From: CAZCPB01 sp964540295
Lineage (GTDB): Bacteria; Planctomycetota; Phycisphaerae; Phycisphaerales; UBA1924
DNA length: 12,290 nt
Direction of reading: 5' to 3'
NCBI GenBank assembly: GCA_964540295.1
Contig: CAZIMT010000101.1
Coordinates: 1 to 12,290 of the forward strand
Made by a program: the position numbers and the translations under genes. Shown here piece by piece: positions 6,311 through 12,290 of the stretch (the first letter of the stretch is position 1; each line of letters begins with the position of its first letter). A model generated the notes under the pieces. It had not been told where the DNA came from. It ran no database searches and saw only the letters and a list, made by a program, of their open reading frames with translations.

Positions 6311-8413
6311 TCACCGCCCCGTGATTTCCTTCACGAGCCTGTCCGCTCCGTACAGCTTCGTCATCGCCTCAACGATCGCCCGCGAGTCCACCGCGACCGC
6401 GCGCGCGAGCTCGGAGTCGAACGCGACCGCCGACGCGAGGCTGTGCAGGTTGCCGTCGAAGATCAGCCCGATCAGTTCGCCCTTGGCGTTCACCACCGGG
6501 CTCCCCGAGTTCCCGCCGATGATGTCGGCCGAGCACACAAAGTTGAAAGGCGTCTTAAGGTCAAGTTTTTCCTTGCCCTTGAGCCAACGCTCGGGGAGCG
6601 AGAACCCCTCCTGCCCCTTGCGTTCCTCGTAACGCTCGAACATCCCGCCCAGCGTTGTGTATGCTGGCACGGTCTCGCCCGCCCCCGAAACCTTGGTTGA
6701 ATAACCTTTGATCGGCCCGTACGACATCCGCAGCGTGAACGTCGCGTCGGGATACGTGCTCTCGCCCTCGATCGCGAACTTGGCGGCCGCGATCTTGGCG
6801 TACGACTCGCGCTCCACCGCCTCGACCTGATCCTCGTAACGTTTGCGCAGTTCGCGGTACTCGTAATCGATCGATTTGGCGAGCAGGATCATCGGGTCCT
6901 TGGACGCGTCCACTGCCGCCTTGCCGCCCTCCACCAGCTTCTTGCGAGCGACGATGTCCTTGAGCGTCGTTCCAGCGACCAGCTCTGCGGCACGCTGCGC
7001 TGGCGATTTGCCCGCGAGCGCTGTCACGACCACCGGGTCGTCCGCGCCAAGCATCTCGCCCATGGCCGCCAAACCCGAGTCCAGCTTGAAAACTTCTAGC
7101 TTGTCGTACACCGGCGCGGGCGAGTACAGCCCCAGGTACAGTGATTCGAGGGCCGAGTCTCGGTACTCCTTCAACCGCTCGCCGCTGGGCTTGGTCAGCT
7201 CGTCGCCGAGCTGCACGATCCGCCGCGCGTCCGTGAACAGATCGGAACGGATCCCGCGTGCCACCGCCTGATAGCGTGTGTTCCACTCGCGCCGGGCTCT
7301 TTGCGCGGCCGCGAGCTTGTCCCACGCGTCACCCCACTTGGCCTTGTATTCCGGCTTGGCGTTCACCGCGTCGCGCAGCGCTTTTTCAGCCGCGATCTTC
7401 CGCCCGAACAGCACCGGGTCCTGCAAGCCCGCGAGCTGCCCCGTGATGAACTTTCGGCCGTTCGCCACGCCGCTCACGTCGTCCTTGGCGATGCGTGCGT
7501 TCTCCGCCGAGCGCCCGCCGAAGTTCTGCAGTTTGACCTCGGTCCGCCACATCCCTTGCAGTTGCATAGGAGTTTCGACATCGCGCAAGAACTTCAGGTG
7601 GTCCACGCTGTAGAGCCGCCGCGTTGTGCCCGGGTGACCGATCACGATCGCCAGGTCGTTCTCTTTCGACCCCTCGCTCCACTTCAGGTAGTGCTCGCTC
7701 TTGAGCGGCTTGTCGTTTTCGTAAATGCGGAAGAGGCACATGTCAAGGTTGAAGCGCGGGAACTCGAAGTTGTCGGTGTCGCCGCCGAAGAACGCGGCCT
7801 CCTGCTCGGGCGCGAAGACCAGACGCACGTCGGTGAACCGCTTGTAGCAATACAGGTGGTACTTCCCGCCCCGGTAGAGCGTAACAACCTCGCTCTTAAG
7901 GCCCGTCGCCTTCTCAGACTCGGCCTCGATCGCGCTGATGGTCTTGCGCCGTATCCCCGCCGCGTCGGCCGCGGGCGTGGTATCGGTCACGCCCGCGTTC
8001 ACATTCACCGTCACGTCCGCGATCGTCCACAGGATGTTCAATTCCAGATCAGGGCACTTAAGCTCTTCGTCGCGCTTCCCGGCGAGGAACCCCGTGACCA
8101 GCAGGTCGCGCTCCTTGGTGCTCAGTTTGGCGAGCATGTCCGCGCCGACGTGGTGGTTGGTGAGCACGAGCCCGTCCGGCGACACGACCGAGCCCGAGCC
8201 GCCAGTCATAAACCGGACCGCCGACTTCTGCGCGTGCTCCATCCACGCCGCGCTCGGCTCGAACCCGTACTTGGCCTTCATCTGCGCCGTGGGCGGCTTT
8301 TCCAGCAGCCACATGCCCTCGTCGTTGGCGACACCGGTCATCGCCAGCCCGCAGATCGAGAGCAGCGCGACCGCCTTGGAAAGAACAGCCGCGCGATGAA
8401 GTTGAATAGCCAT
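6311..8413 (-). CDS. S46-family dipeptidyl-peptidase (DPP7-like specificity)
   Basis: A 700-residue exported serine peptidase. These enzymes remove dipeptides from the N-termini of oligopeptides in the periplasm or outside the cell. The start ATG at 8413 has GGAG 8 nt upstream and opens a Sec signal (hydrophobic core about 8-26). The chymotrypsin-like triad can be read: LVLTNHHVG (His88), PRFNLDMCLF (Asp224) and IGGNSGSPV (Ser636). Length and triad spacing match the family (about 700-720 residues). The residue 18 past the catalytic Ser, in LIFDGN, is Gly654. In characterised members Gly here (DPP7 type) goes with hydrophobic P1 residues and Arg (DPP11 type) with acidic P1, so hydrophobic preference is inferred. 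It has its own candidate promoter (8471-8501) and lies 91 bp downstream of the catalase gene. Confidence 0.93.
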   Translation of the reverse strand: MAIQLHRAAVLSKAVALLSICGLAMTGVANDEGMWLLEKPPTAQMKAKYGFEPSAAWMEHAQKSAVRFMTGGSGSVVSPDGLVLTNHHVGADMLAKLSTKERDLLVTGFLAGKRDEELKCPDLELNILWTIADVTVNVNAGVTDTTPAADAAGIRRKTISAIEAESEKATGLKSEVVTLYRGGKYHLYCYKRFTDVRLVFAPEQEAAFFGGDTDNFEFPRFNLDMCLFRIYENDKPLKSEHYLKWSEGSKENDLAIVIGHPGTTRRLYSVDHLKFLRDVETPMQLQGMWRTEVKLQNFGGRSAENARIAKDDVSGVANGRKFITGQLAGLQDPVLFGRKIAAEKALRDAVNAKPEYKAKWGDAWDKLAAAQRARREWNTRYQAVARGIRSDLFTDARRIVQLGDELTKPSGERLKEYRDSALESLYLGLYSPAPVYDKLEVFKLDSGLAAMGEMLGADDPVVVTALAGKSPAQRAAELVAGTTLKDIVARKKLVEGGKAAVDASKDPMILLAKSIDYEYRELRKRYEDQVEAVERESYAKIAAAKFAIEGESTYPDATFTLRMSYGPIKGYSTKVSGAGETVPAYTTLGGMFERYEERKGQEGFSLPERWLKGKEKLDLKTPFNFVCSADIIGGNSGSPVVNAKGELIGLIFDGNLHSLASAVAFDSELARAVAVDSRAIVEAMTKLYGADRLVKEITGR

Positions 8414-8470
8414 GAATCAGACTCCACTGGTGATCTTGACGAACATCCACGCTCAAGAGACTTGGGCCAG

Positions 8471-8501
8471 CTTATACAAACGGTAGCGGGAAAGGTTTCA
8501 A
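8471..8501 (-). promoter_or_regulatory. Candidate promoter of the S46 peptidase gene
   Basis: On the minus strand, TTGAAA (8501-8496, five of six) and TATAAG (8476-8471, five of six) are separated by 19 nt, slightly longer than the ideal 17. The -35 lies just past the catalase stop codon, and the predicted leader is about 50 nt. This suggests the peptidase can be transcribed independently of the catalase. Confidence 0.45.
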
Positions 8502-8504
8502 GCA

Positions 8505-10028
8505 CTACCGCGCCGCCGTCGCGTGCGCACCCATCTTCACTTCCGCGAGCACCTTGGTCACGTCGATCTTCAGATGCTGGGCCGCGCGTCGCCCATAGTC
8601 CTCGTCGGCCCGGAAGAAGTGGCACAGTTGCAGCATCTGCACCTCGGGCCTCGCCTGCCCGAGCACGCCCGCGATGCGTCGCGTGAGCCGATCGCGGTGC
8701 CCCTCGTCAAAGAGTTTGTAAAGATTGCCGACCTGCGTGAAGTCGTCGTGATCGAGGGTTGAGTCGTACCGATCAACGATCGTCTGTCCGAGCAACCAGG
8801 CGGGGTCGGCAAACGCCGGGTCGGGCTTGGGGGCCGTGGCGATCGTGTTGGGCCAATAGTTCGCCGCCGCTCCATAGTTCGCCGCATCCGCCTGCGCGCC
8901 GTCGCGCGTGTAGTTCATCACCGGGCAGCGCGGCTTGTTGACCGGGATCTGCTGGTGGTTCACGCCCAGCCGGTGAAGGTGCGTGTCCGCGTACGACATC
9001 AGCCGCGCCTGCAGCATCTTGTCGGGGCTCGAGCCGATCCCCGGCACCAGCGCGCTGGGCTTGAACGCCGCCTGCTCGACCTCCGCGAAGTAGTTCTCGG
9101 GATTCCGATTCAGCTCCATCGTCCCCACCTCGATCAGCGGGAACGCGCCGTGCGGCCAAACCTTCGTCAAGTCAAAAGGGTTCCATCGGAACACGTCCGC
9201 CTGAGCCTGCGTCATGACCTGGATGCACACCCGCCAGCGCGGGAACTCTTTCCGCGCGATCGCGTCGAACAGGTCGCGCTGGTGCGTCTCGCGATCGCCC
9301 GAGATCAAAGCGGCCGACTCCTCGTCGGTCAGGTTCTTGATCCCCTGCATGGTCTTAAAGTGGAACTTGCACCAGACGCGCTCGCCCGTGGCGTTCATGA
9401 GCGAGTAGGTGTGGCTGCCGAACCCGTGCAGGTGCCGGTACGAGGCCGGGATCCCGCGATCCGAGAACAGGATCGTGACTTGGTGCAGCGATTCGGGGCA
9501 CTGCGACCAGAAGTCCCACTGCATGTCCATGTTGCGGACGTTGGTCTGAGGGTGCCGCTTCTGCGTGTGGATGAAGTTCTGGAACTTGTACGGATCGCGC
9601 ACGAAGAACACCGGTGTGTTGTTGCCGACGAGGTCCCAATTCCCCTCTTCGGTGTAGAACTTCATCGCGAACCCGCGGACGTCGCGCTCGGCGTCGGCCG
9701 CCCCGCGCTCGCCTGCCACCGTCGAGAACCGCAGGAACATCTCCGTCGTCTTGCCGACCTTCTCAAACAGCTTGGCCCTGGTGAACCGCGTGATGTCGCC
9801 GGTCATCGTCAGCGTGCCGTACGCGCCGCTGCCCTTGGCGTGGACCACACGCTCGGGGATCCGCTCGCGGTTGAAGGCCTGCATCTGTTCGAGCAACGCC
9901 ACGTCCTGCATCAGCAGCGGCCCGCGCGGCCCGGCCGTCAGCGCGTGCTGCACGCCGATCGGGGCGCCGCTGGAAGTTGTCAGCATGGGGCAATTGGCGT
10001 CGGGGGTCGGAGTCTGCCCGTTGTTCAT
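8505..10028 (-). CDS. katA: Monofunctional haem catalase
   Basis: A 507-residue small-subunit catalase that converts hydrogen peroxide to water and oxygen. The active-site signature RVVHAKGSGAYG gives the distal His63. DLVGNNTPVFF gives the distal Asn (136/137). RLMSYADTH gives the proximal haem-ligand Tyr346 and the accompanying Arg342. The long conserved run through FIHTQKRHPQTN and SDRGIP is intact. Length fits the small-subunit class with no C-terminal flavodoxin-like domain, and no signal peptide is present, so it should be cytoplasmic. The ATG at 10028 is supported by AAGGA 8 nt upstream. A near-palindrome 54-77 bp upstream may be an operator. Its assignment to clade 3 is from general resemblance only. 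No terminator was seen between it and the peptidase gene. Confidence 0.97.
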   Translation of the reverse strand: MNNGQTPTPDANCPMLTTSSGAPIGVQHALTAGPRGPLLMQDVALLEQMQAFNRERIPERVVHAKGSGAYGTLTMTGDITRFTRAKLFEKVGKTTEMFLRFSTVAGERGAADAERDVRGFAMKFYTEEGNWDLVGNNTPVFFVRDPYKFQNFIHTQKRHPQTNVRNMDMQWDFWSQCPESLHQVTILFSDRGIPASYRHLHGFGSHTYSLMNATGERVWCKFHFKTMQGIKNLTDEESAALISGDRETHQRDLFDAIARKEFPRWRVCIQVMTQAQADVFRWNPFDLTKVWPHGAFPLIEVGTMELNRNPENYFAEVEQAAFKPSALVPGIGSSPDKMLQARLMSYADTHLHRLGVNHQQIPVNKPRCPVMNYTRDGAQADAANYGAAANYWPNTIATAPKPDPAFADPAWLLGQTIVDRYDSTLDHDDFTQVGNLYKLFDEGHRDRLTRRIAGVLGQARPEVQMLQLCHFFRADEDYGRRAAQHLKIDVTKVLAEVKMGAHATAAR

Positions 10029-10081
10029 AAGTCGGTCCTTTCACGGATGAAGCGAGGTAGGGTGAGCGCGCTTGAGGCGTA

Positions 10082-10105
10082 GAATAGCGTCGATCAACGC
10101 ATTTC
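10082..10105. promoter_or_regulatory. Palindromic candidate operator upstream of catalase
   Basis: A 24-bp imperfect palindrome of the form GAA-N2-GCGT-N-GATC-N-ACGC-N2-TTC pairs at 9 of 12 positions, with the 14-bp core at 10087-10100. On the minus strand a TATTCT (10086-10081), four of six to a -10 box, abuts the core, and the catalase ATG is 53 bp further on. No matching -35 was found. It does not look like a textbook Fur, PerR or OxyR site, so the binding factor is unknown. The remainder of 10106-10211 holds nothing I recognise. Confidence 0.35.
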
Positions 10106-10211
10106 GCGGGGCCAACGAGCCACCCGCGCAGACTTGAGATCGTCCGAACCAGACTCGTAAAGCGCTTGCCCTGTCTTTGCTCCCAAACCCACCCTCGATT
10201 TCACGATCCTC

Positions 10212-10249
10212 AAAAACAAGATCAGGCCGCCCAGCGGCGACCCGATCTT
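10212..10249 (-). terminator. Intrinsic terminator of the tRNA-Arg gene
   Basis: On the minus strand a 14-bp stem (10249-10236 with 10231-10218, two G-U pairs) closes a GCTG loop and is followed by G and five T's (10217-10212). It starts 9 nt after the last tRNA base, so the tRNA is transcribed alone and the catalase gene downstream is insulated from it. Confidence 0.85.
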
Positions 10250-10257
10250 CCTGCGAA

Positions 10258-10645
10258 CGCTCCGGGTGCGATTCGAACGCACGACCTTCGGTTTCAGCCG
10301 TCCAACGATTCCTCGTCGGGCCGGACCATCTCATCACCCTTCCTGACGCCGCCCTCATCAAGGCTGACGACGCCGGGGATCGGGTGCCGGGCGCTTCCTC
10401 GCCGTGACGATCACGGCGCGGTGCGGGAGTATCGCCGGGGCGGCTCACCCGCTGGTCTCTACACCTTCCGTCAGCTTGAGAGCTTTCGCCCCCAACCCCG
10501 CCGACGGCTCGGCTCGGGATTGCCCGCGCGGCTCGTGCCACGTTTGGGTTTCCCCGAGTTCACCCGGTTGTCACCAGCCCGTTCCCGGGCCGGGTCCCTC
10601 TTACGCGAAGGAAACCGATGCTCTATCCAGCTGAGCTACCGGAGC
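10258..10645 (-). tRNA. tRNA-Arg(CCU), split by a group I intron
   Basis: The 5' exon is 10645-10609 and the 3' exon 10294-10258, 37 nt each. Joined, they fold perfectly. The acceptor GCTCCGG pairs with CCGGAGC (7 of 7). The D arm is GCTC/GAGC with loop AGCTGGATA. The anticodon stem TCGGT pairs with ACCGA around loop TTCCTAA, giving anticodon CCU at 10611-10609. The variable loop is AGGTC, and the T arm GTGCG/CGCAC has loop TTCGAAT. The discriminator is G73 and CCA is not encoded. A20 in the D loop, C35 and G73 agree with arginine identity. Mature length is 74 nt before CCA. The tRNA decodes AGG. The intervening 314 nt lies between U36 and A37, and neither half alone would score as a tRNA. 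Confidence 0.96.
10295..10608 (-). ncRNA. Group I self-splicing intron in the anticodon loop (314 nt, ORF-less)
   Basis: The intron sits after U36 and ends in G at 10295, the invariant terminal G of group I introns. P1: exon UCCU pairs with GGGA at 10598-10595, with the hallmark U-G at the splice site. P2 is 8 bp (10593-10586/10581-10574) with a GGAA loop. P4 is CTCGGG (10558-10553) with CCCGAG (10518-10513). P5 follows an AAA joiner. P6 is capped by a GAAA loop. GAAGGTGTAGAGACCA (10468-10453) is J6/7 plus P7, nearly identical to the same segment of the Azoarcus tRNA-Ile intron as I remember it. P7 closes as GACCA with TGGTC (10328-10324). P9 (10319-10313/10308-10302) has a GGAA loop. P3 is probably CGGGTG (10566-10561) with CACCCG (10386-10381). 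Subgroup IC3-like is inferred. No homing endonuclease is encoded. Confidence 0.93.
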
Positions 10646-10665
10646 GGCTGGACTTTCACAAACCA

Positions 10666-10671
10666 AGCATA
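10666..10671 (-). promoter_or_regulatory. Candidate -10 element of the tRNA-Arg gene
   Basis: On the minus strand TATGCT (four of six) lies 20 nt before the first tRNA base, which would leave a leader of about 13 nt, reasonable for a tRNA gene. I could not find a matching -35 at the right distance, so this is a positional guess. Confidence 0.3.
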
Positions 10672-10708
10672 TTCCATCCGCATCTCCAACGCCGCCTTTG
10701 AGTTCCCT

Positions 10709-10753
10709 CCGAAGTAGGTCGGTCCGAAATAGGTTGGTCCGAGGTAGGTCGGC
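10709..10753. repeat. 15-bp tandem repeat, three units
   Basis: Three adjacent units, 10709-10723, 10724-10738 and 10739-10753, share the pattern CCGAAGTAGGTCGGT with one to four changes each. The third unit runs straight into copy 2 of the dispersed 28-bp element, which itself contains GTAGGTCGG, so the tandem array looks like partial amplification of that element's left end. It is non-coding, about 60 bp upstream of the tRNA gene. Confidence 0.8.
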
Positions 10754-10770
10754 TCTCCGAGCGGAGCCTT
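10743..10770. repeat. Dispersed 28-bp intergenic repeat, copy 2
   Basis: Matches 6256-6283 at 26 of 28 positions in the same orientation. It ends 23 bp outside the stop codon of the minus-strand gene at 10793-11410, the same relative place as copy 1. The right half (10751-10768) can form a short hairpin with GGCTC and GAGCC ends, so it may mark or protect a transcript end. Confidence 0.7.
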
Positions 10771-10792
10771 TTCTTCAACCCCAACACTCCTC

Positions 10793-11410
10793 TCACCGAC
10801 TCTGCGTCATCTTCTTATAAACCTCTTCCGCCGCCCCGAACAACTCTGGCCTCGACCCCAGCCTTTGAATCGCCTGGCTCCTCTGCCCGCTGGCATCCAG
10901 AATGATCGCCACCAATGCGTCGTGGTCCGGATAGCGCAACCAGTACGCCTCGTTCTTCCAACGATCAGGCCCCGCCTCCATCACACTCGCCGAGTCGCTC
11001 AGCCGCCCCTTCGTGTACGCGGTCTGGGCCGCCCAGAACGAAAGCCTTCCCGCCCGCCGCCAGAAGATCTCAAACTCCCCGGCATTGGGAAGCTGCGTCT
11101 CCACCGCCTTCAACATATCTAAGACCGCCCACGCAAAGTCCACCGAGTCCTCGCCAGCCTCGAGCTTGTTCGCCGCCAACGTGATCGCCTCGTCGGCCGT
11201 CACCTGCCCGGCCTTGAACGACGCGACCAGCCCCGCCGTCACCGTCGCTCGGCTCGTCTTGGCCTGGGCGGCATAGCTTTCGAGCAGCGTGTTCTTGTCC
11301 TCGCACGCGGGCACCACGGCGAAGCTACCGACGACGCACCCCATCACCACGAGCACGCGTACCAGCCTCGTCCAGCGAAACCGCGCGCCAGTTCGTTGGT
11401 CTTTGGTCAT
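10793..11410 (-). CDS. Hypothetical protein, putative lipoprotein
   Basis: A 205-residue protein that I do not recognise. The ATG at 11410 is chosen because it gives a basic start (MTKDQRTGARFRWTRLVR) followed by a hydrophobic segment (about 18-35) that ends VVPAC, an imperfect lipobox with Cys36. A more distal in-frame GTG at 11500 would overlap murA and is less likely. No Shine-Dalgarno is evident. After the signal the chain is predicted by eye to be mostly helical, with alternating Ala/Leu and charged residues (about 40-205). No catalytic motif is visible; a TPR-like helical repeat is possible but unproven. It lies 73 bp downstream of murA on the same strand and may be co-transcribed with it. 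Confidence 0.7.
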   Translation of the reverse strand: MTKDQRTGARFRWTRLVRVLVVMGCVVGSFAVVPACEDKNTLLESYAAQAKTSRATVTAGLVASFKAGQVTADEAITLAANKLEAGEDSVDFAWAVLDMLKAVETQLPNAGEFEIFWRRAGRLSFWAAQTAYTKGRLSDSASVMEAGPDRWKNEAYWLRYPDHDALVAIILDASGQRSQAIQRLGSRPELFGAAEEVYKKMTQSR

Positions 11411-11483
11411 GACAGGAGATACTCGTCGGTCCACACAGAGTTGCAAGCGAAACCAAGGCACGGCACAGCTGCTCAGAGGTCGC

Positions 11484-12290
11484 TTACTCACCCCCACCAC
11501 TGGCGCCCGGCAGGTCCTTGTCGTCCACCCGCTCGATCGACGCCCCCAGCATCCGCAACCGATCTTCCATCCGCTCGTACCCGCGGTCTAGGTGATACAC
11601 ACGATTGATGATCGTCGTCCCCTCGGCCGCCAGCCCGGCCATCACCAGGCACGCCGACGCACGCAGGTCGCTGGCCATGACCGGCGCGCCGACCAAGTTC
11701 CTCACTCCCGAAACGATCACCGTCGGCCCCTGCCTGAACAACTTTGCCCCCATCCGCGACAGCTCCGCAACGTGCAAGAACCGCTCCGGGAAAATCCGCT
11801 CAGTTATCACCGAGTTCCCGTCCGCCAGGCACAGCAGGGCCATCAGTTGCGCCTGGAGGTCCGTCGGGAACCCCGGGTGCGGCTGCGTCGTCACCTCGAC
11901 AGGCTTCAACACTCGCCCGCACGTCACGCGCACGGTCGCGCGCATCGGGTCCACCTCCGCTCCCGCTTTGCCGGGCAGCGTCTGCACGTCAACCCCGATG
12001 GCCGCGAGCCGATCGTTGAGCGACAGCAGCGCGTCCATCGGGCAGTTCTCGATCGTGATATCGCCGTTGGTGATCGCGGCCGCCATCAGGAACGTCCCGG
12101 CCTCGATGCGGTCCGCGATCACGCGGTGGTCCGCCTCGTGCAGCCGATCCACGCCCTCGATCGTGACACGCGGCGATCCAGCCCCCGAGATCTTCGCCCC
12201 CATCGACATCAAAAGCCGGGCCAGGTCCCCGATCTCGGGCTCGCACGCCGCCGACTCGATCACCGTCGTTCCCTTGGCTAGGCACGCGGC
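11484..12290 (-). CDS. murA: UDP-N-acetylglucosamine 1-carboxyvinyltransferase (MurA), C-terminal 268 residues
   Basis: MurA transfers enolpyruvate from phosphoenolpyruvate to UDP-N-acetylglucosamine, the first committed step of peptidoglycan synthesis in the cytoplasm. The frame is open to the right edge (AACLAKGTTVIE at the window end), so the N-terminal part, including the PEP-binding Lys and the catalytic-loop Cys, is outside. Visible motifs are DRIEAGTFLMAAAITNG, HPGFPTDLQAQ (with the conserved catalytic Asp of PTD), ASDLRASACLVMAGL (with the active-site Arg) and YHLDRGYERMEDRL near the end. Order and spacing fit the second half of the enolpyruvate-transferase double barrel. Together with its likely relative age in the genome, it implies a cell wall with peptidoglycan. 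The TAA at 11486-11484 ends the protein with a Gly-rich tail. Confidence 0.96.
   Translation of the reverse strand, partial: AACLAKGTTVIESAACEPEIGDLARLLMSMGAKISGAGSPRVTIEGVDRLHEADHRVIADRIEAGTFLMAAAITNGDITIENCPMDALLSLNDRLAAIGVDVQTLPGKAGAEVDPMRATVRVTCGRVLKPVEVTTQPHPGFPTDLQAQLMALLCLADGNSVITERIFPERFLHVAELSRMGAKLFRQGPTVIVSGVRNLVGAPVMASDLRASACLVMAGLAAEGTTIINRVYHLDRGYERMEDRLRMLGASIERVDDKDLPGASGGGE

Noticed and set aside
7301..8686. A 461-codon plus-strand open frame
   Set aside because: Antisense to the S46 peptidase, whose catalytic motifs are intact. It has no recognisable domain.
8955..10082. A 375-codon plus-strand open frame opposite the catalase
   Set aside because: Antisense shadow of an unmistakable catalase; Arg/Val/His-rich without motifs.
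10506..10517. A 12-bp match (GGCTCGGCTCGG) between the intron and the reverse complement of dispersed-repeat copy 1
   Set aside because: It is a short low-complexity GC word in a GC-rich genome, and in the intron it lies at P4' and the P4-P6 joiner. Chance is sufficient.
10609..10645. A truncated tRNA 5' half, considered as a decayed tRNA or an integration attachment site
   Set aside because: The matching 3' half is found 314 nt away with perfect acceptor and anticodon-stem complementarity, and the gap has group I intron structure. No integrase is nearby.
10166..10717. A 183-codon plus-strand open frame and smaller ones across the tRNA and intron
   Set aside because: They run antisense through the tRNA exons and intron helices, have no family character and no ribosome-binding site. 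The RNA structure explains the sequence better.
1..12290. CRISPR arrays, insertion sequences, prophage genes and biosynthetic clusters
   Set aside because: No regularly spaced repeats, transposase or integrase motifs, phage proteins or synthase domains were seen on either strand.

Overview
This is a 12.3 kb window of high-GC chromosomal DNA from a bacterium that looks like a planctomycete of the Phycisphaerae. The best lineage markers are a secreted protein ending in a short two-repeat dockerin bounded by Gly-Cys, large secreted proteins with Sec or lipoprotein signals, and weak Shine-Dalgarno use in some genes. The taxonomic call is inference from gene content. I see no transposase, integrase, CRISPR array or phage gene.

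Left part (1-2805, minus strand): the start of a lipoyl-domain E2 acyltransferase, a putative lipoprotein of a DUF6786-like family, and the E1-beta subunit of pyruvate dehydrogenase, transcribed in the order E1-beta, lipoprotein, E2. No E1-alpha gene is next to them. Divergent from E1-beta is mnmA (plus strand), a tRNA 2-thiouridylase. It converges on a short-chain dehydrogenase across a strong hairpin (4234-4255).

Middle part (4959-10028): a well-formed promoter drives a secreted dockerin-bearing protein that ends at a 14-bp-stem terminator. It converges on an S46-family dipeptidyl-peptidase, which has its own candidate promoter just behind an upstream monofunctional haem catalase.

Right part (10029-12290, minus strand): the 764 bases between the catalase and the next protein gene look empty apart from spurious ORFs. 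They hold a tRNA-Arg(CCU) gene split right after its anticodon by a 314-nt ORF-less group I self-splicing intron. The two exons fold to a perfect 74-nt tRNA. The intron ends in G, has a U-G pair at the 5' splice site, and has recognisable P2, P4, P5, P6, P7 and P9 with GNRA loops. A strong terminator follows the tRNA. Upstream lie a 15-bp tandem repeat and one copy of a dispersed 28-bp element whose other copy is at 6256-6283. Next come a small putative lipoprotein gene and the C-terminal two thirds of murA, which runs off the window.

The genes do not form one pathway; this is mostly housekeeping chromosome. The notable item is the intron-split tRNA gene, followed by the repeat family that sits just behind minus-strand stop codons.
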